DNA of 25,191 nucleotides. Origin: Gammaproteobacteria bacterium. GTDB lineage: Bacteria > Pseudomonadota > Gammaproteobacteria > Pseudomonadales > Azotimanducaceae_A. Positions within the stretch are counted from its first letter, which is position 1. Every line of letters starts with the position of its first letter. Of the stretch, positions 1 to 8,539 are shown piece after piece. The notes beneath the pieces were generated by a model. It was not told where the DNA came from. It saw only the letters and a list, made by a program, of their open reading frames with translations, and searched no databases. A program made the position numbers and the translations under genes. Location: positions 1 to 25,191 of the forward strand of contig PBWF01000004.1 in NCBI GenBank assembly GCA_002728935.1, read 5' to 3'.

Positions 1-489
1 TAAGTTGTAAATGTTTCCCGAGCTCCGCATGCACACTTGCCCATGAAACGCCTCGTCGGCAAGGGCTTCGTATGTGCCAAAGCCGGCAGGCAGCGCCATA
101 TCTTTTTTGTGTGCGATTACCCTTGCGCGTGTCGATAAACCGAACCACTCGCCCTCTGGGTGTCGCAGGTGAGCAGGGATTCGCTCTGACAACAACGCCG
201 AGTCAACTGGCTGGAAGATACCCTCTTTTTCCGCTCGCCAAAGCCGTCCTGAATCGACAGTAATCAGCATATCGGCGGGAGAGAATTGATCCTCACTCTT
301 AATTCGCTCGATTAACGCATCGCTGCTTCCTTCGATGAGGTTGACCTTGATCCCGGTTTCTTCCGTGAAGCGCTCGTACATGGCCATGTCAGTGTCATAG
401 TGCCTGGCGGAATAAACGTTGACGACGTCATCCGCAAAGGCGAAGGGCAATCCAATTATTATAAAACTGAGGGATATTAGGTGTTTCAT
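1..489 (-). CDS. Fe(III) ABC transporter substrate-binding protein (FutA/FbpA-like), C-terminus cut by window edge
   Basis: Periplasmic binding protein that would capture ferric iron and pass it to the permease. The frame is open from ATG at 489 to base 1, giving 163 codons. The full family is about 340 residues, so roughly half is present. Residues 1-19 form a signal peptide (MKH, hydrophobic core, then AFA before DD). The mature start NVYSARHYDTD is typical of FutA/FbpA proteins, in which a tyrosine of this segment helps bind iron. The segments EETGIKVN and SPADMLITVD also match the family. A good Shine-Dalgarno (GGAG, 6 nt spacing) precedes the ATG. The gene lies 36 bp downstream of the ATPase on the same strand, so the two are probably co-transcribed. 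Ferric iron is the likely substrate by family; another metal or a complexed ligand cannot be excluded. Confidence 0.9.
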   Translation of the reverse strand, partial: MKHLISLSFIIIGLPFAFADDVVNVYSARHYDTDMAMYERFTEETGIKVNLIEGSSDALIERIKSEDQFSPADMLITVDSGRLWRAEKEGIFQPVDSALLSERIPAHLRHPEGEWFGLSTRARVIAHKKDMALPAGFGTYEALADEAFHGQVCMRSSGNIYNL

Positions 490-525
490 GTGTCTCTCCA
501 AAGTGGATAAAGGTTGAGCGGGCCC

Positions 526-1524
526 TCACACCGCAGGAAAAATATTAAATTTATGCGCACCGAAGTCTACACCCACGCGCATACCAGTAGCGAGATCGGT
601 CCTGTCGGTCTCTATCAGTAATCGATCGTTGCCTGATCGAAGACTAGCGATGGTACTACCTGCGCCGAACCTAACGTCGCTGACGACGGCTTGTTCGCCT
701 GGAATAATCGTTGCGTCACTTTGCCGCACACAGACGATGACATCCCCTTTGAGTGGGGTTGATGAAACCACGGTGCCAAAAGAAGTTTCTACTCGACCAT
801 CTATTGCTTTGCCGGAAATTAACTGCGCGCCAGTCAGCGACAAAGCTACAAATGGGTGGGCAGGGTCGCGCCACAAGCCCTCGGGAGTGCCTAGCTGAAC
901 GATGCGGCCGTCTACTAGGCAGGCGATGCGGTCCGCCATCAGCATTGCCTCAACAGGGTCGTGGGTAACGAGCACGGTAGCGGTGCCCGTCTTCCTTAGG
1001 GCCCCTAGCGCGTCATCTCGCAGTGCCGTCCGTAGCGAGACATCGACATTCGCAAACGGTTCATCGAGGAGCATCGCGATGGGATCATTAGCCAGCGCGC
1101 GGATCAGTGCCACTCGCTGTTGTTGACCGCCAGAGAGTGTATGGGGGTATCGATCCTGAAAGTGAGTGAGCTCAACCAATGCGAGCAAGGAATTGATCCG
1201 TTCCTCACTCCCACCCTTCAAACCAAATCGAATATTTTCTGCTACGGTCATGTGAGGGAAGAGCGCATGGTCCTGGAAGACGAGGCCAACTCTGCGTGTT
1301 TCGGTGGGCACGGTTTGACTGACGGTGATCTCGCTGTCCCCAATGCGAAGCCGGCCCGCTTGGATAGGCTCAAGCCCTGCGATTAATCGAAGCAGCGTGC
1401 TTTTGCCGCTGCCTGATGGGCCTAGCACGCAAAGCACCTCTCCAGGCGCAACGGCGAGGCTGATTTCCTGGAGGATGGCTTGGTTACCGTATGCGTGGTT
1501 GAGCGACTCGATTTCAATAGTCAT
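526..1524 (-). CDS. Fe(III) ABC transporter ATP-binding protein (FbpC-like)
   Basis: Cytoplasmic ATPase that powers ferric iron import. With the chosen start it has 332 residues. Walker A GPSGSGKS is at 35-42, the Q-loop glutamine near 84, the signature LSGGQ at 130-134, Walker B LLDEP at 152-156, and the H-loop histidine near 188 (VTHDP). About 110 further C-terminal residues form the regulatory domain usual in FbpC/PotA-type subunits. I chose ATG at 1524 because MTIEIESLNHAYG is where the family normally begins. The frame stays open a further 117 codons up to an ATG at 1875, but that extension resembles nothing I know. No strong ribosome binding site precedes 1524, so the start is not certain. 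The binding-protein gene follows after 36 bp. The permease is divergent. Confidence 0.92.
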   Translation of the reverse strand: MTIEIESLNHAYGNQAILQEISLAVAPGEVLCVLGPSGSGKSTLLRLIAGLEPIQAGRLRIGDSEITVSQTVPTETRRVGLVFQDHALFPHMTVAENIRFGLKGGSEERINSLLALVELTHFQDRYPHTLSGGQQQRVALIRALANDPIAMLLDEPFANVDVSLRTALRDDALGALRKTGTATVLVTHDPVEAMLMADRIACLVDGRIVQLGTPEGLWRDPAHPFVALSLTGAQLISGKAIDGRVETSFGTVVSSTPLKGDVIVCVRQSDATIIPGEQAVVSDVRFGAGSTIASLRSGNDRLLIETDRTDLATGMRVGVDFGAHKFNIFPAV

Positions 1525-1922
1525 TTCAGGATGGGTTAGGGAGGATTGACTGTGCGAATATAGTGAATTCGTCGACCAAGTCCTAGTGTTGATTGAATCG
1601 ATTAGGCCGGGCGCAGTCATTCGATCTGGGACAACATAAACCTTGACTCCTTGAACGGCTTGCAAATAGGGCCCTGGAAAGACGGGTGCCAATTCGATCG
1701 ATGGATGAACTCCGTGATCATTTAAGTCGCTTTGGAAGGATGGGGCTTGAGCGCCGCGCGAGGGGTGAACCGCACTCAATACTGATCGCAGCCTACTGAG
1801 TCGGTGACTGGCAGTAGCAAGTACGTCGGGCATAGAGGAAACAAAACTGCGAAGCGAGTCGAGGAAACCATCCATTGCAAGGCTATAATGGATCCATCAA
1901 TACCGTTCAGGCAGTCGAGGTC
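1525..1922. promoter_or_regulatory. Divergent control region between iron ATPase and permease genes
   Basis: This 398 bp stretch separates the two divergent halves of the iron importer and should hold both promoters. A TATAAT hexamer at 1884-1889 reads toward the permease and could be its -10 box, but no good -35 sits at the right distance. I looked for a Fur box (GATAATGATAATCATTATC-like) and saw no convincing one. The minus strand is free of stop codons across nearly the whole stretch, in frame with the ATPase (see findings). No plus-strand gene is visible. Confidence 0.4.
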
Positions 1923-3515
1923 ATGAAAAGCAAGCTCACCTTGTGGGACGCAAGCGCCGTATTGTTGGCGGTCCCGGTGGCATTGCCGGTATTGGCGATT
2001 TTGATCAGTTTTTTTGGGGGAAGTGGCGACACCTTTGGCCATTTGGCCACGACGGTACTGCCTGATTATCTGCTCAATACTGTCTTACTGATGCTCCTCG
2101 TCGGCGTCATTGCGTTGATGGTTGGTGTGCCCACCGCTTGGTTGACTGCAAGGTACCGTTTCCCGGGTAGTCGCGTGTTTCCTTTATTACTGGTGCTGCC
2201 GCTCGCGGCACCGGCCTATGTGCTTGGCTATGTTTATGCGGATCTGCTTGATTACACCGGCCTAGTGCAAACGAGTCTTCGAGCGTTGTGGGGCTTGTCG
2301 TCCTTGCCGCCCATTCGGTCATTGCCTGGCGCAGCGCTGGTCATTGCCTTCGCGGTATATCCCTACATTTTTCTACTGGCGAGGGTTAGCTTCTCGCAGC
2401 AAGCTGCCAATCACATTTTGGTAGCGAAAACGTTAGGCGCTGATTCAGGTCGTGTTTTTTGGAAAGTCGTGCTCCCGGTAGCAAGGCCCGCCATCGTCGG
2501 CGGGCTCGCGTTGGTACTGATGGAGACGGTTGCCGATTACGGCGTCGTTGAACATTACGGCGTGCAAACGTTTACGACTGGCATCTTTAGAACGTGGTTT
2601 GCCATGGGATCACCGAGTGGCGCCCTCCAATTAGCCGCCTGTCTTTTTGTGATTGCCGCTTTACTCGTGACGCTCGAGGAGATGAGCCGGAGGGGTCAGC
2701 TGGCTAACCCTGTGGCCCCAGTTCCTGTAGCGCTTGAGGCGTTGTCTGGATGGCGATCGTGGATGGCAAGCTTGATCTGTTTAGTCCCAGTGATGATCGG
2801 TTTTATCGTGCCGGTTACGGCGCTGCTCCTTGATGCGGTGGCTGAAGGGGACGCGCTCGACGTTGCAAGGTTAGTGTCCTTGATCAGCAATACACTGCTA
2901 GTCGCGTTGATCGCTGCTGGCATCTGCGTGGCAGCGGCGGTTTGGTTGGCCTATGCGGCGCGCCGCACTGAGCAGCCGCTCATTCGCTCGGGTATACGGC
3001 TAGCAACGCTGGGGTACGCCATTCCCGGAATGGTACTAGCGGTCGGGTTGCTCCAGCCTTTGGCCACATTTGATCGCAGCCTGGCGACGTTTATTTTGGA
3101 ATCGTTTGAAACCAACATCGGTCTGCTGCTGACGGGATCGCTCGGTGGGCTTATCTTGGTGTATTTGGCGCGATTTCTGACCGTCGCGTTCAATAATGTT
3201 CAGAGCAATCTCATCCAAGTGAATGCTCGTTACGACGAAGTGGCAGCAACACTGGGTGCCCCCCCGTCGCGCATACTCCGCCGAATTCATATGCCACTCT
3301 TGCTGCCCGGCCTTGGCGCAGCGTTACTGGTGGTTTTCGTTGATGTGATCAAAGAGCTCCCCGCCACGCTGGTATTACGACCGTTCAATTTCGACACCTT
3401 GGCGACGCGGGTTTTTCGCCTGGCCTCTGATGAGCGATTGGCCGAGGCATCGACCGCTGCGCTGTTGATCGTATTGCTTGGAATAATCCCGACGCTCTTT
3501 TTGACGAAGCGTTGA
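1923..3515 (+). CDS. Fe(III) ABC transporter permease (FbpB/SfuB-like, fused two-domain)
   Basis: Inner-membrane permease of about 530 residues, the usual length for FbpB-type proteins that carry two permease halves in one chain. Many hydrophobic segments are evident. Two EAA-type cytoplasmic loops that contact the ATPase are visible: AKTLGA at about 168-173, followed by a basic and proline-containing segment, and AATLGA at about 441-446, followed by PPSRILRRIHMP. The preferred start is ATG at 1923 (MKSKLTLWD), just before the first membrane helix. A TTG at 1875 is in frame and would add 16 residues without family support. A GAGG lies only 2 nt before the ATG, which is closer than ideal. Its partners are on the opposite strand at 1-1524. 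The product is clear; ferric substrate is inferred from family and neighbours. Confidence 0.92.
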   Translation: MKSKLTLWDASAVLLAVPVALPVLAILISFFGGSGDTFGHLATTVLPDYLLNTVLLMLLVGVIALMVGVPTAWLTARYRFPGSRVFPLLLVLPLAAPAYVLGYVYADLLDYTGLVQTSLRALWGLSSLPPIRSLPGAALVIAFAVYPYIFLLARVSFSQQAANHILVAKTLGADSGRVFWKVVLPVARPAIVGGLALVLMETVADYGVVEHYGVQTFTTGIFRTWFAMGSPSGALQLAACLFVIAALLVTLEEMSRRGQLANPVAPVPVALEALSGWRSWMASLICLVPVMIGFIVPVTALLLDAVAEGDALDVARLVSLISNTLLVALIAAGICVAAAVWLAYAARRTEQPLIRSGIRLATLGYAIPGMVLAVGLLQPLATFDRSLATFILESFETNIGLLLTGSLGGLILVYLARFLTVAFNNVQSNLIQVNARYDEVAATLGAPPSRILRRIHMPLLLPGLGAALLVVFVDVIKELPATLVLRPFNFDTLATRVFRLASDERLAEASTAALLIVLLGIIPTLFLTKR

Positions 3516-3720
3516 GGGACGACCGAGCTCGCTGGGCTCCCGAGAGAAGACGCTCCACATGATTGAGGGTGATCACTACTTAACAGAACCTAGCCAGGCT
3601 AGAGACGAAGTCGCAGATCTGATCGCGGGATGGCTCGTTTAGCTCAGTCCCAGTCCAATCCCAATCCAATTAATGAAGGCGAGCGGCTTAAGCAGCTCCA
3701 GCTCCCGGGGGCACGAGCAC

Positions 3721-4563
3721 TCAACGGCGCTCGTCGAGGGCCCAAATGGATTCAAAATCAACGAGGGTATTTAATTCATCCAGCGATGCGGCGCTATTCG
3801 CTTCCTGGCCAGTTGCCTGGAGTGTCCTCAAAGCCTCGCGCATGGCCGTGACCGCAGCGCCGAGCAGATAAACAGGGTGAATGGCGATGTCGTAGCCAAG
3901 CGCGTTGAGCTCGGCCTCTGCAAGCATTGGCGTTTTGCCGCCCCCCACCATATTGGCGAGGGTAGGGGTGCCCGAGAGCTGCTCGTTGATCATGCGCATC
4001 TCATCGAGGGACTCAGGTGATTCAACAAATAGGACGTCAGCCCCGGCGCTGCGGTACGCCTCGGCCCTGCTGAGTGCCTCATCTAACCCATGCTCTGTCC
4101 GCGCATCCGTTCGAGCAACAATCAAAAATGTATCGCTCTCCCTTGTTTCACACGCTAGCTCGATTTTTCTAACCATATCCTCGGTCGAAATTACTTTTCG
4201 ATTTCGTGTGTGGCCACAACGTTTCGGGTATTCTTGATCCTCGATTTGTATTGCGCTGGCCCCTGCGTTCTCATAGCCCTGCACGGCTTGCCGAACGTTG
4301 GCAAGGCCGCCAAAGCCGGTATCCCCATCGGCGATCAATGGCACAGTTGTAACCTCGAAAATCGCGCGAACGCGGTCGACCATTTCTCGATAAGAAACGA
4401 GGCCAGCATCCGGCTTCCCTAGGAGGCTTGCACTGACGCCGTATCCGGTCATGTAGAGGGCATTAGCGCCGCTCTGCTCGGCTACCCGGGCTGATAGTGG
4501 GTCGAATACGCCAGGCGCGCTGATGAAACTGCCGTTGGCGATTAGGTCCTTGAGCGCGGTCAT
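3721..4563 (-). CDS. Isocitrate lyase/PEP mutase family C-C lyase
   Basis: A 280-residue TIM-barrel enzyme of the isocitrate lyase/phosphoenolpyruvate mutase superfamily. The metal-binding segment DGDTGFG is at 80-86, IEDQ at 108-111, the lyase signature KRCGH at 114-118 with the presumed catalytic Cys116, and ARTDA at 150-154. Cysteine in KRCGH points to a true C-C lyase (methylisocitrate, 2,3-dimethylmalate or similar 2-methylmalate-type substrates) rather than a phosphonate mutase. The later segment NMVGGGKTP resembles the dimethylmalate lyase/oxaloacetate decarboxylase branch, which often has NMVEGG, and not PrpB, which has NITEFG. ATG at 4563 is preceded by AAAAGGAGCACCC, a strong ribosome binding site. 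It diverges from the symporter gene. No prpC or prpD lies nearby, so a 2-methylcitrate cycle role is not supported here. The exact substrate is unknown. Confidence 0.88.
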   Translation of the reverse strand: MTALKDLIANGSFISAPGVFDPLSARVAEQSGANALYMTGYGVSASLLGKPDAGLVSYREMVDRVRAIFEVTTVPLIADGDTGFGGLANVRQAVQGYENAGASAIQIEDQEYPKRCGHTRNRKVISTEDMVRKIELACETRESDTFLIVARTDARTEHGLDEALSRAEAYRSAGADVLFVESPESLDEMRMINEQLSGTPTLANMVGGGKTPMLAEAELNALGYDIAIHPVYLLGAAVTAMREALRTLQATGQEANSAASLDELNTLVDFESIWALDERR

Positions 4564-4924
4564 GGGTGCTCCTTTTGATGCAGACAGTCATTGGGATTGG
4601 CTCGCTCCTTATTGTGGCTTGGCCGACCATCGACTGACTAGGACTCCGAATGATTTTTTGTAAACAGCGTTGAGCCGCTTTTTGAAGCGAGTGGTATGAG
4701 ATAACTCAGACGGTAGGCTCTGCGCCGCCTGTTTTGAACGAGAGTGGGCGATGCAGATCAGTCTGGCGAAGCAATCGAGCTTGTTGCTAGGATCAAGGGG
4801 AGTCAACGGCGAGGTGATAGTGGGCATCATCCTTGCGATAGGCCAGAGGGGCATTGAATTAGCAGCACCTGGCGTCGTTCGTAACACACTGGGTGCTTGG
4901 GGGACAGGAAGTCAGGGGGGAAGA
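4564..4924. promoter_or_regulatory. Divergent spacer between lyase and symporter genes
   Basis: A 361 bp gap if the symporter starts at GTG 4925. It should contain promoters for both genes. A weak hairpin (AGCG, six-base loop, CGCT, then TTTT) is visible near 4667-4685, but the stem is only 4 bp and it is not placed as a terminator for either gene. Open frames on both strands here resemble no family. No clear operator was seen. Confidence 0.3.
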
Positions 4925-6385
4925 GTGGAGACAGCAAACCGCGTCAGCGAAGTTCGAATACTTTGTTATAGCTCGCTCTACCTGCCGGTATCCATGGCGT
5001 TACTGCCGGTCAACCTCTACATACTGCCGTTTTATGCAGAACTCGGAATTCCGCTCTATGCAATGAGTGTCATCATTTTCGCAGCGCGCCTGTCAGATGC
5101 TATTACTGACCCATTGATGGGCGTCCTCTGCGATCGTACAAAAACGCCATGGGGTCGCCGAAAACCTTGGATCTTGATCGGCACGCCATTACTGATGCTG
5201 GCGCTTTATAAGTTATTTTTGCCGCCAGCGGCGCCCACTGTTTGGTATTTCGCGACCTGGATTATCGCGCTCTACTTGGCTTACACGATCATCTCGCTGC
5301 CCTATTACGCGTGGGGCGCTGAGATGTCGAGTGACTACGAGCAACGCACGCATATTAGCGGCCGTCGAGAGCAATTTCACTTTGCCGGTAACGTCTCTTT
5401 TAATTTGCTTCCACTCATCGCAGCGCTCTTCATTTATATGGAGACTGCCTCGGGTGATATCGCGCAAATGGCAACCCAATTCACCAGCGAGTTCCAGCGC
5501 ATCATGGCGATGCGGGCGGGCAACATTGACGTCATTCTCAGTTGGCTCAACACCTTCGTGATGATCGCGATTCCTATCACGGTAGTGTTGGCGCTCGTTT
5601 TTGCCCCTGAGCCAAAAAAGGAGGAGGTTGAGGGGGAGAGGTTTTCGATTTTAAAGGGCCTGCTCGTGGTTCGAAGAAACGGCCCGTACCTTAGGATCGT
5701 TTTCACCTACGTGGTTACAACTTTTGGAATCGCGCTGGTCGCAGCTGGCTCATACTTTTTTGTTAAGCATGTCGTGAAGGCTGGCGAGCTCTATCCGGTT
5801 TACCTCCTTGCGTATTACTCGGCGTCGGTGATTGGCGTGTCGCCGTGGATGGCGGTGAGTCGCAGATTGGGTAAACACCGAGCCTTTATGGCGTGTGTGG
5901 TGTGGTATTCGATCTGGGCGTGCGCGCTTCCTTTTGTGCCGACAGGAAATTTTGGACTCTTCTTGTTCATCATGGTGCTAAAGGGCTTCTCGGTGGCTGC
6001 GATGCCTGCACTTGCGGCGTCGATGGCAGCGGATACTGTGGATATCGACTTTGCAAGAACTGGGGAACATCGAGCAGGGCTCTACTTCGCCATCTGGGGA
6101 TTTTTGCGCAAGGGCTCGTATGCCATTGGGGGAGCGGTGGCGCTTGCCGCGTTTGCTTTTGTTGGATTTGACCCAACTGCGGATATCGACCTTGCCGGCA
6201 CGTCCGATGGTAATTCTGAGGCGTCGTTATTTTGGCTCACGATGCTCTACTCCATGATACCTGCGGCCATTCACTGCGCATCACTTGCGGTGATGTGGAA
6301 ATATCCGCTGACCGAGGATCGACACGCCCGGTTTAAGGTTCGCTTAGCTAGGAAAGCTGAGCGATTGGGAGTCGCCTACCAATAG
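4925..6385 (+). CDS. MFS transporter, GPH (MelB-like) cation symporter family
   Basis: Inner-membrane secondary transporter of the glycoside-pentoside-hexuronide:cation symporter family, with about 486 residues and twelve expected helices. The N-terminal half carries RLSDAITDP followed by GVLCDRTKTPWGRRKP. Asp58 and Asp62 line up with the cation-binding Asp55 and Asp59 of MelB. GTG at 4925 is chosen because VETANRVSEVR leads directly into helix 1 and AGGGGGG sits a few bases upstream. The frame extends to ATG 4751, but those 58 residues fit no family N-terminus. The marine GPH proteins of this kind are largely uncharacterised, and many sit beside lipid or aromatic catabolic genes, so a sugar substrate should not be assumed. 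Divergent from the C-C lyase, which hints at shared function but does not prove it. Confidence 0.85.
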   Translation: METANRVSEVRILCYSSLYLPVSMALLPVNLYILPFYAELGIPLYAMSVIIFAARLSDAITDPLMGVLCDRTKTPWGRRKPWILIGTPLLMLALYKLFLPPAAPTVWYFATWIIALYLAYTIISLPYYAWGAEMSSDYEQRTHISGRREQFHFAGNVSFNLLPLIAALFIYMETASGDIAQMATQFTSEFQRIMAMRAGNIDVILSWLNTFVMIAIPITVVLALVFAPEPKKEEVEGERFSILKGLLVVRRNGPYLRIVFTYVVTTFGIALVAAGSYFFVKHVVKAGELYPVYLLAYYSASVIGVSPWMAVSRRLGKHRAFMACVVWYSIWACALPFVPTGNFGLFLFIMVLKGFSVAAMPALAASMAADTVDIDFARTGEHRAGLYFAIWGFLRKGSYAIGGAVALAAFAFVGFDPTADIDLAGTSDGNSEASLFWLTMLYSMIPAAIHCASLAVMWKYPLTEDRHARFKVRLARKAERLGVAYQ

Positions 6386-6510
6386 CGGCGAAACGCGATC
6401 TTAAGCATTGATGCGTATCACGTGGCTTCTGCATGTAAGCGAGGTATGGGGTGAGCCAGGGCCGTTATGGCTTAATCAGTTGCTCTGAGTTAGTCGCTTT
6501 TAGTGAATAG

Positions 6511-7278
6511 CTATAGCCCGTCAAAATTAGGGGTGCGTTTTTCTTTGAACGCGCTTAGCGCTTCGCGGTTAGCCGCATTGCCGGTCAGCGCTGCAAGGCC
6601 TTTGTTCTCTCGCTGCATGGCTTCGATGAGCGCCTTCTTAAGCGGTGCTTTCATCAAGCCTTTGGTGGTTTGCAGTGAGCTGAGTGGCAATGCGGCTAAC
6701 TGCTGTGCTTTCTCCATTGCGCGCGCGAGAAGATCGTCGTGGGCCATAACCTCCAAAGCCAGTCCTGACTCAAGACAGGCGTCTGCATCCATCCATTCTG
6801 AAGACAGCAAGAACCAGCTCGCGCGCTGGTGACCCATCAGCGCTGAAAAAGTCACTGTGCTGCAGGCTTCCGCCGTCAAGCCTAGGCTGGAAAATGGGCA
6901 ACGCAGTCTTGCCTGATCGCTCATGAACACCGCATCGGCCATTCCGCAGATGGTCGCGCCAATCCCGACGCCAACTCCGTTGACTGCGATTAATAGGGGT
7001 TTTGAGAATTCGATGAGGCTCATCATTAGGTCTTGAAAGGTGTGTCGCGTCTCCGCTCGTCCTGACCCCATTTCCATGAGATCAGCACCTGCCCAGAACG
7101 CACGCCCGGCTCCGCTTAAGAGCACCACTTTGACCTGGTCATCCTGCTCGGCTTCAAGAAACCCATCGGTGAGGTCGTCTGTCATTTGACCGTTCAATGC
7201 ATTGAGCGCTTCAGGCCGATCGAGAAGGATCTGTCTCACTGCGCCATGCTGAGTGATTGAGAGAGTGGATTTATTCAT
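6511..7278 (-). CDS. Enoyl-CoA hydratase/isomerase family protein, delta3-delta2-enoyl-CoA isomerase type
   Basis: A 255-residue crotonase-fold enzyme acting on acyl-CoA thioesters. RPEALNAL at 21-28 and AGADLMEM at 63-70 form the CoA/oxyanion region. In the central segment the residue equivalent to Glu144 of rat enoyl-CoA hydratase is not acidic (GVGVGIGATICG, 101-112). The equivalent of Glu164 is present as Glu137 (LGLTAEACS). One catalytic Glu, and the close likeness of LTAEACS-TVTF to the SPEGCS-YTF segment of ECI2/PECI, favour an isomerase that moves cis- or trans-3 double bonds to trans-2 for beta-oxidation. ATG at 7278 has GAGGT 5 nt upstream. It stands alone between convergent and codirectional neighbours. 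A different crotonase reaction remains possible. Confidence 0.85.
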   Translation of the reverse strand: MNKSTLSITQHGAVRQILLDRPEALNALNGQMTDDLTDGFLEAEQDDQVKVVLLSGAGRAFWAGADLMEMGSGRAETRHTFQDLMMSLIEFSKPLLIAVNGVGVGIGATICGMADAVFMSDQARLRCPFSSLGLTAEACSTVTFSALMGHQRASWFLLSSEWMDADACLESGLALEVMAHDDLLARAMEKAQQLAALPLSSLQTTKGLMKAPLKKALIEAMQRENKGLAALTGNAANREALSAFKEKRTPNFDGL

Positions 7279-7532
7279 GCTGACCTCAAGGCTTGCCGGA
7301 TATACGTTGATAGCAGAAAGGGTTATCGATTGAGTGAGACTTGTCTAGTCAGCTGAAAGCAATCCAGATAGTAATTCTTGCAACCACTCTCTCAGCGGAG
7401 TCGGCAATGAGTTCGAGAATAACCGAGCGTTTGGATGGATGAGAGGGTAGCGAAGGCGACAACCGCGCACTCTAACCTTCTGGGTTTCTCCACCCATACT
7501 CATCGCGTCAAATGATGAATACGGGCAGGTGG

Positions 7533-8342
7533 TCAGGCCGCGATCGGGGCTTCCCCGCGCACGGTTGCCCGATATCCGAGACGCCGGTGTGGGAAGTAGT
7601 CAAAGACCGCATGGTGCTGAACCAGCCTGTTGTCCCAGAAGACGATAGTATGGGGCTGCCACTTCACTCTGATTTGCGCAGGAACGTTGGCGCGGATGGT
7701 TTCAAAAAGGAACCGGAGCAAGAACCTGGATTCGGATTCAGCGAGCCCATCGATGCTACGGGTGAATCCTTCATTCACATACAGCGCTAAATCCCCTGTT
7801 TCAGGAATTTGCCTCACAATGGGGTGATGACCGGACGGTAGCTCGTTCAGCGCTTTTTGCCCGCTCAAATACAGATAGTGGCCAACGGGATCGTGACGAG
7901 CGGTCAGCTTCTTTAGAAGATCCTGCATCTTGGCTGACAGATTCGAAAACACCTGGCGCATGTCCATGAACAGAGTATCGCCCCCTACCGGAGGTACGAC
8001 TTCCATGCGTAGCATCGAAATGGATGGTGGGCGCGCCTCGCTCGACACATCCGTATGCCATACGGTCCCGGCCGCGCCTTTGGATCTCTCATCCGCTTTT
8101 ATCTGAATCAACCCCTCAGGAACGGTCTCGCTGGGTTTTGGGCGAGGGAAGAGCTCACCAAGTCGAGCAGCGAATGCTGCCTGTTCCGCGGGAGTCATCG
8201 ATTGGTTCCGAGCTACAATGACGCCCTCTTTTGCGACCAGCAGCTTTAGTGCCTCAATCGTTTCATCACTGCAGCGTAGTAACTCGATGCCGGCATTTAG
8301 CTCGGCACCAAAGTGGGGCGAGAGGGGTTGATTTTTCAGCAT
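7533..8342 (-). CDS. TauD/TfdA-family Fe(II)/2-oxoglutarate dioxygenase
   Basis: A 269-residue cytoplasmic dioxygenase that couples 2-oxoglutarate decarboxylation to oxidation of an unidentified substrate. The iron-binding facial triad is visible: His96 and Asp98 in WHTDVS, and the distal His at 243 in VQHHAVFDY. The 2-oxoglutarate arginine is in the GYRATVRGE segment (about 258 or 262). The core WDNR (236-239) just before the distal histidine is typical of TauD. Length is close to that of TauD (about 280). Start ATG at 8342 has no clear ribosome binding site. There is no sulfonate ABC transporter next to it, so a taurine role is not supported. TfdA-like, sulfate-ester or carnitine-type substrates are all possible. 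Its 5' side faces the divergent exonuclease III gene. Confidence 0.9.
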   Translation of the reverse strand: MLKNQPLSPHFGAELNAGIELLRCSDETIEALKLLVAKEGVIVARNQSMTPAEQAAFAARLGELFPRPKPSETVPEGLIQIKADERSKGAAGTVWHTDVSSEARPPSISMLRMEVVPPVGGDTLFMDMRQVFSNLSAKMQDLLKKLTARHDPVGHYLYLSGQKALNELPSGHHPIVRQIPETGDLALYVNEGFTRSIDGLAESESRFLLRFLFETIRANVPAQIRVKWQPHTIVFWDNRLVQHHAVFDYFPHRRLGYRATVRGEAPIAA

Positions 8343-8539
8343 AGCTTAAGATCAGATGGGAGTGTTTCCCTGAGCATAGACTAGCGATGACTGTCGGTAC
8401 ACCAGGACATGGGTCGCCCGATGTAGCGCATCACATACTGGTCAGCGCACAGCTAGGTTGCACCCATTGGCACTCCCCTGGTCGAACGGCGCGAAGGAAA
8501 GATTGGTAGGATAAACCCAGTCAGATTTTTGGAGATGTC

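Noticed and set aside
3641..3668. Imperfect tandem hexamers (CAGTCC/AATCC type)
   Set aside because: Only about four degenerate units; too short and irregular to call a repeat feature.
4609..4887. 92-codon minus-strand frame between lyase and symporter
   Set aside because: No family likeness or good ribosome binding site, and it overlaps the probable promoter region.
4751..4924. 58-residue N-terminal extension of the symporter
   Set aside because: Does not fit GPH N-termini; GTG 4925 has a better ribosome binding site right at the family start.
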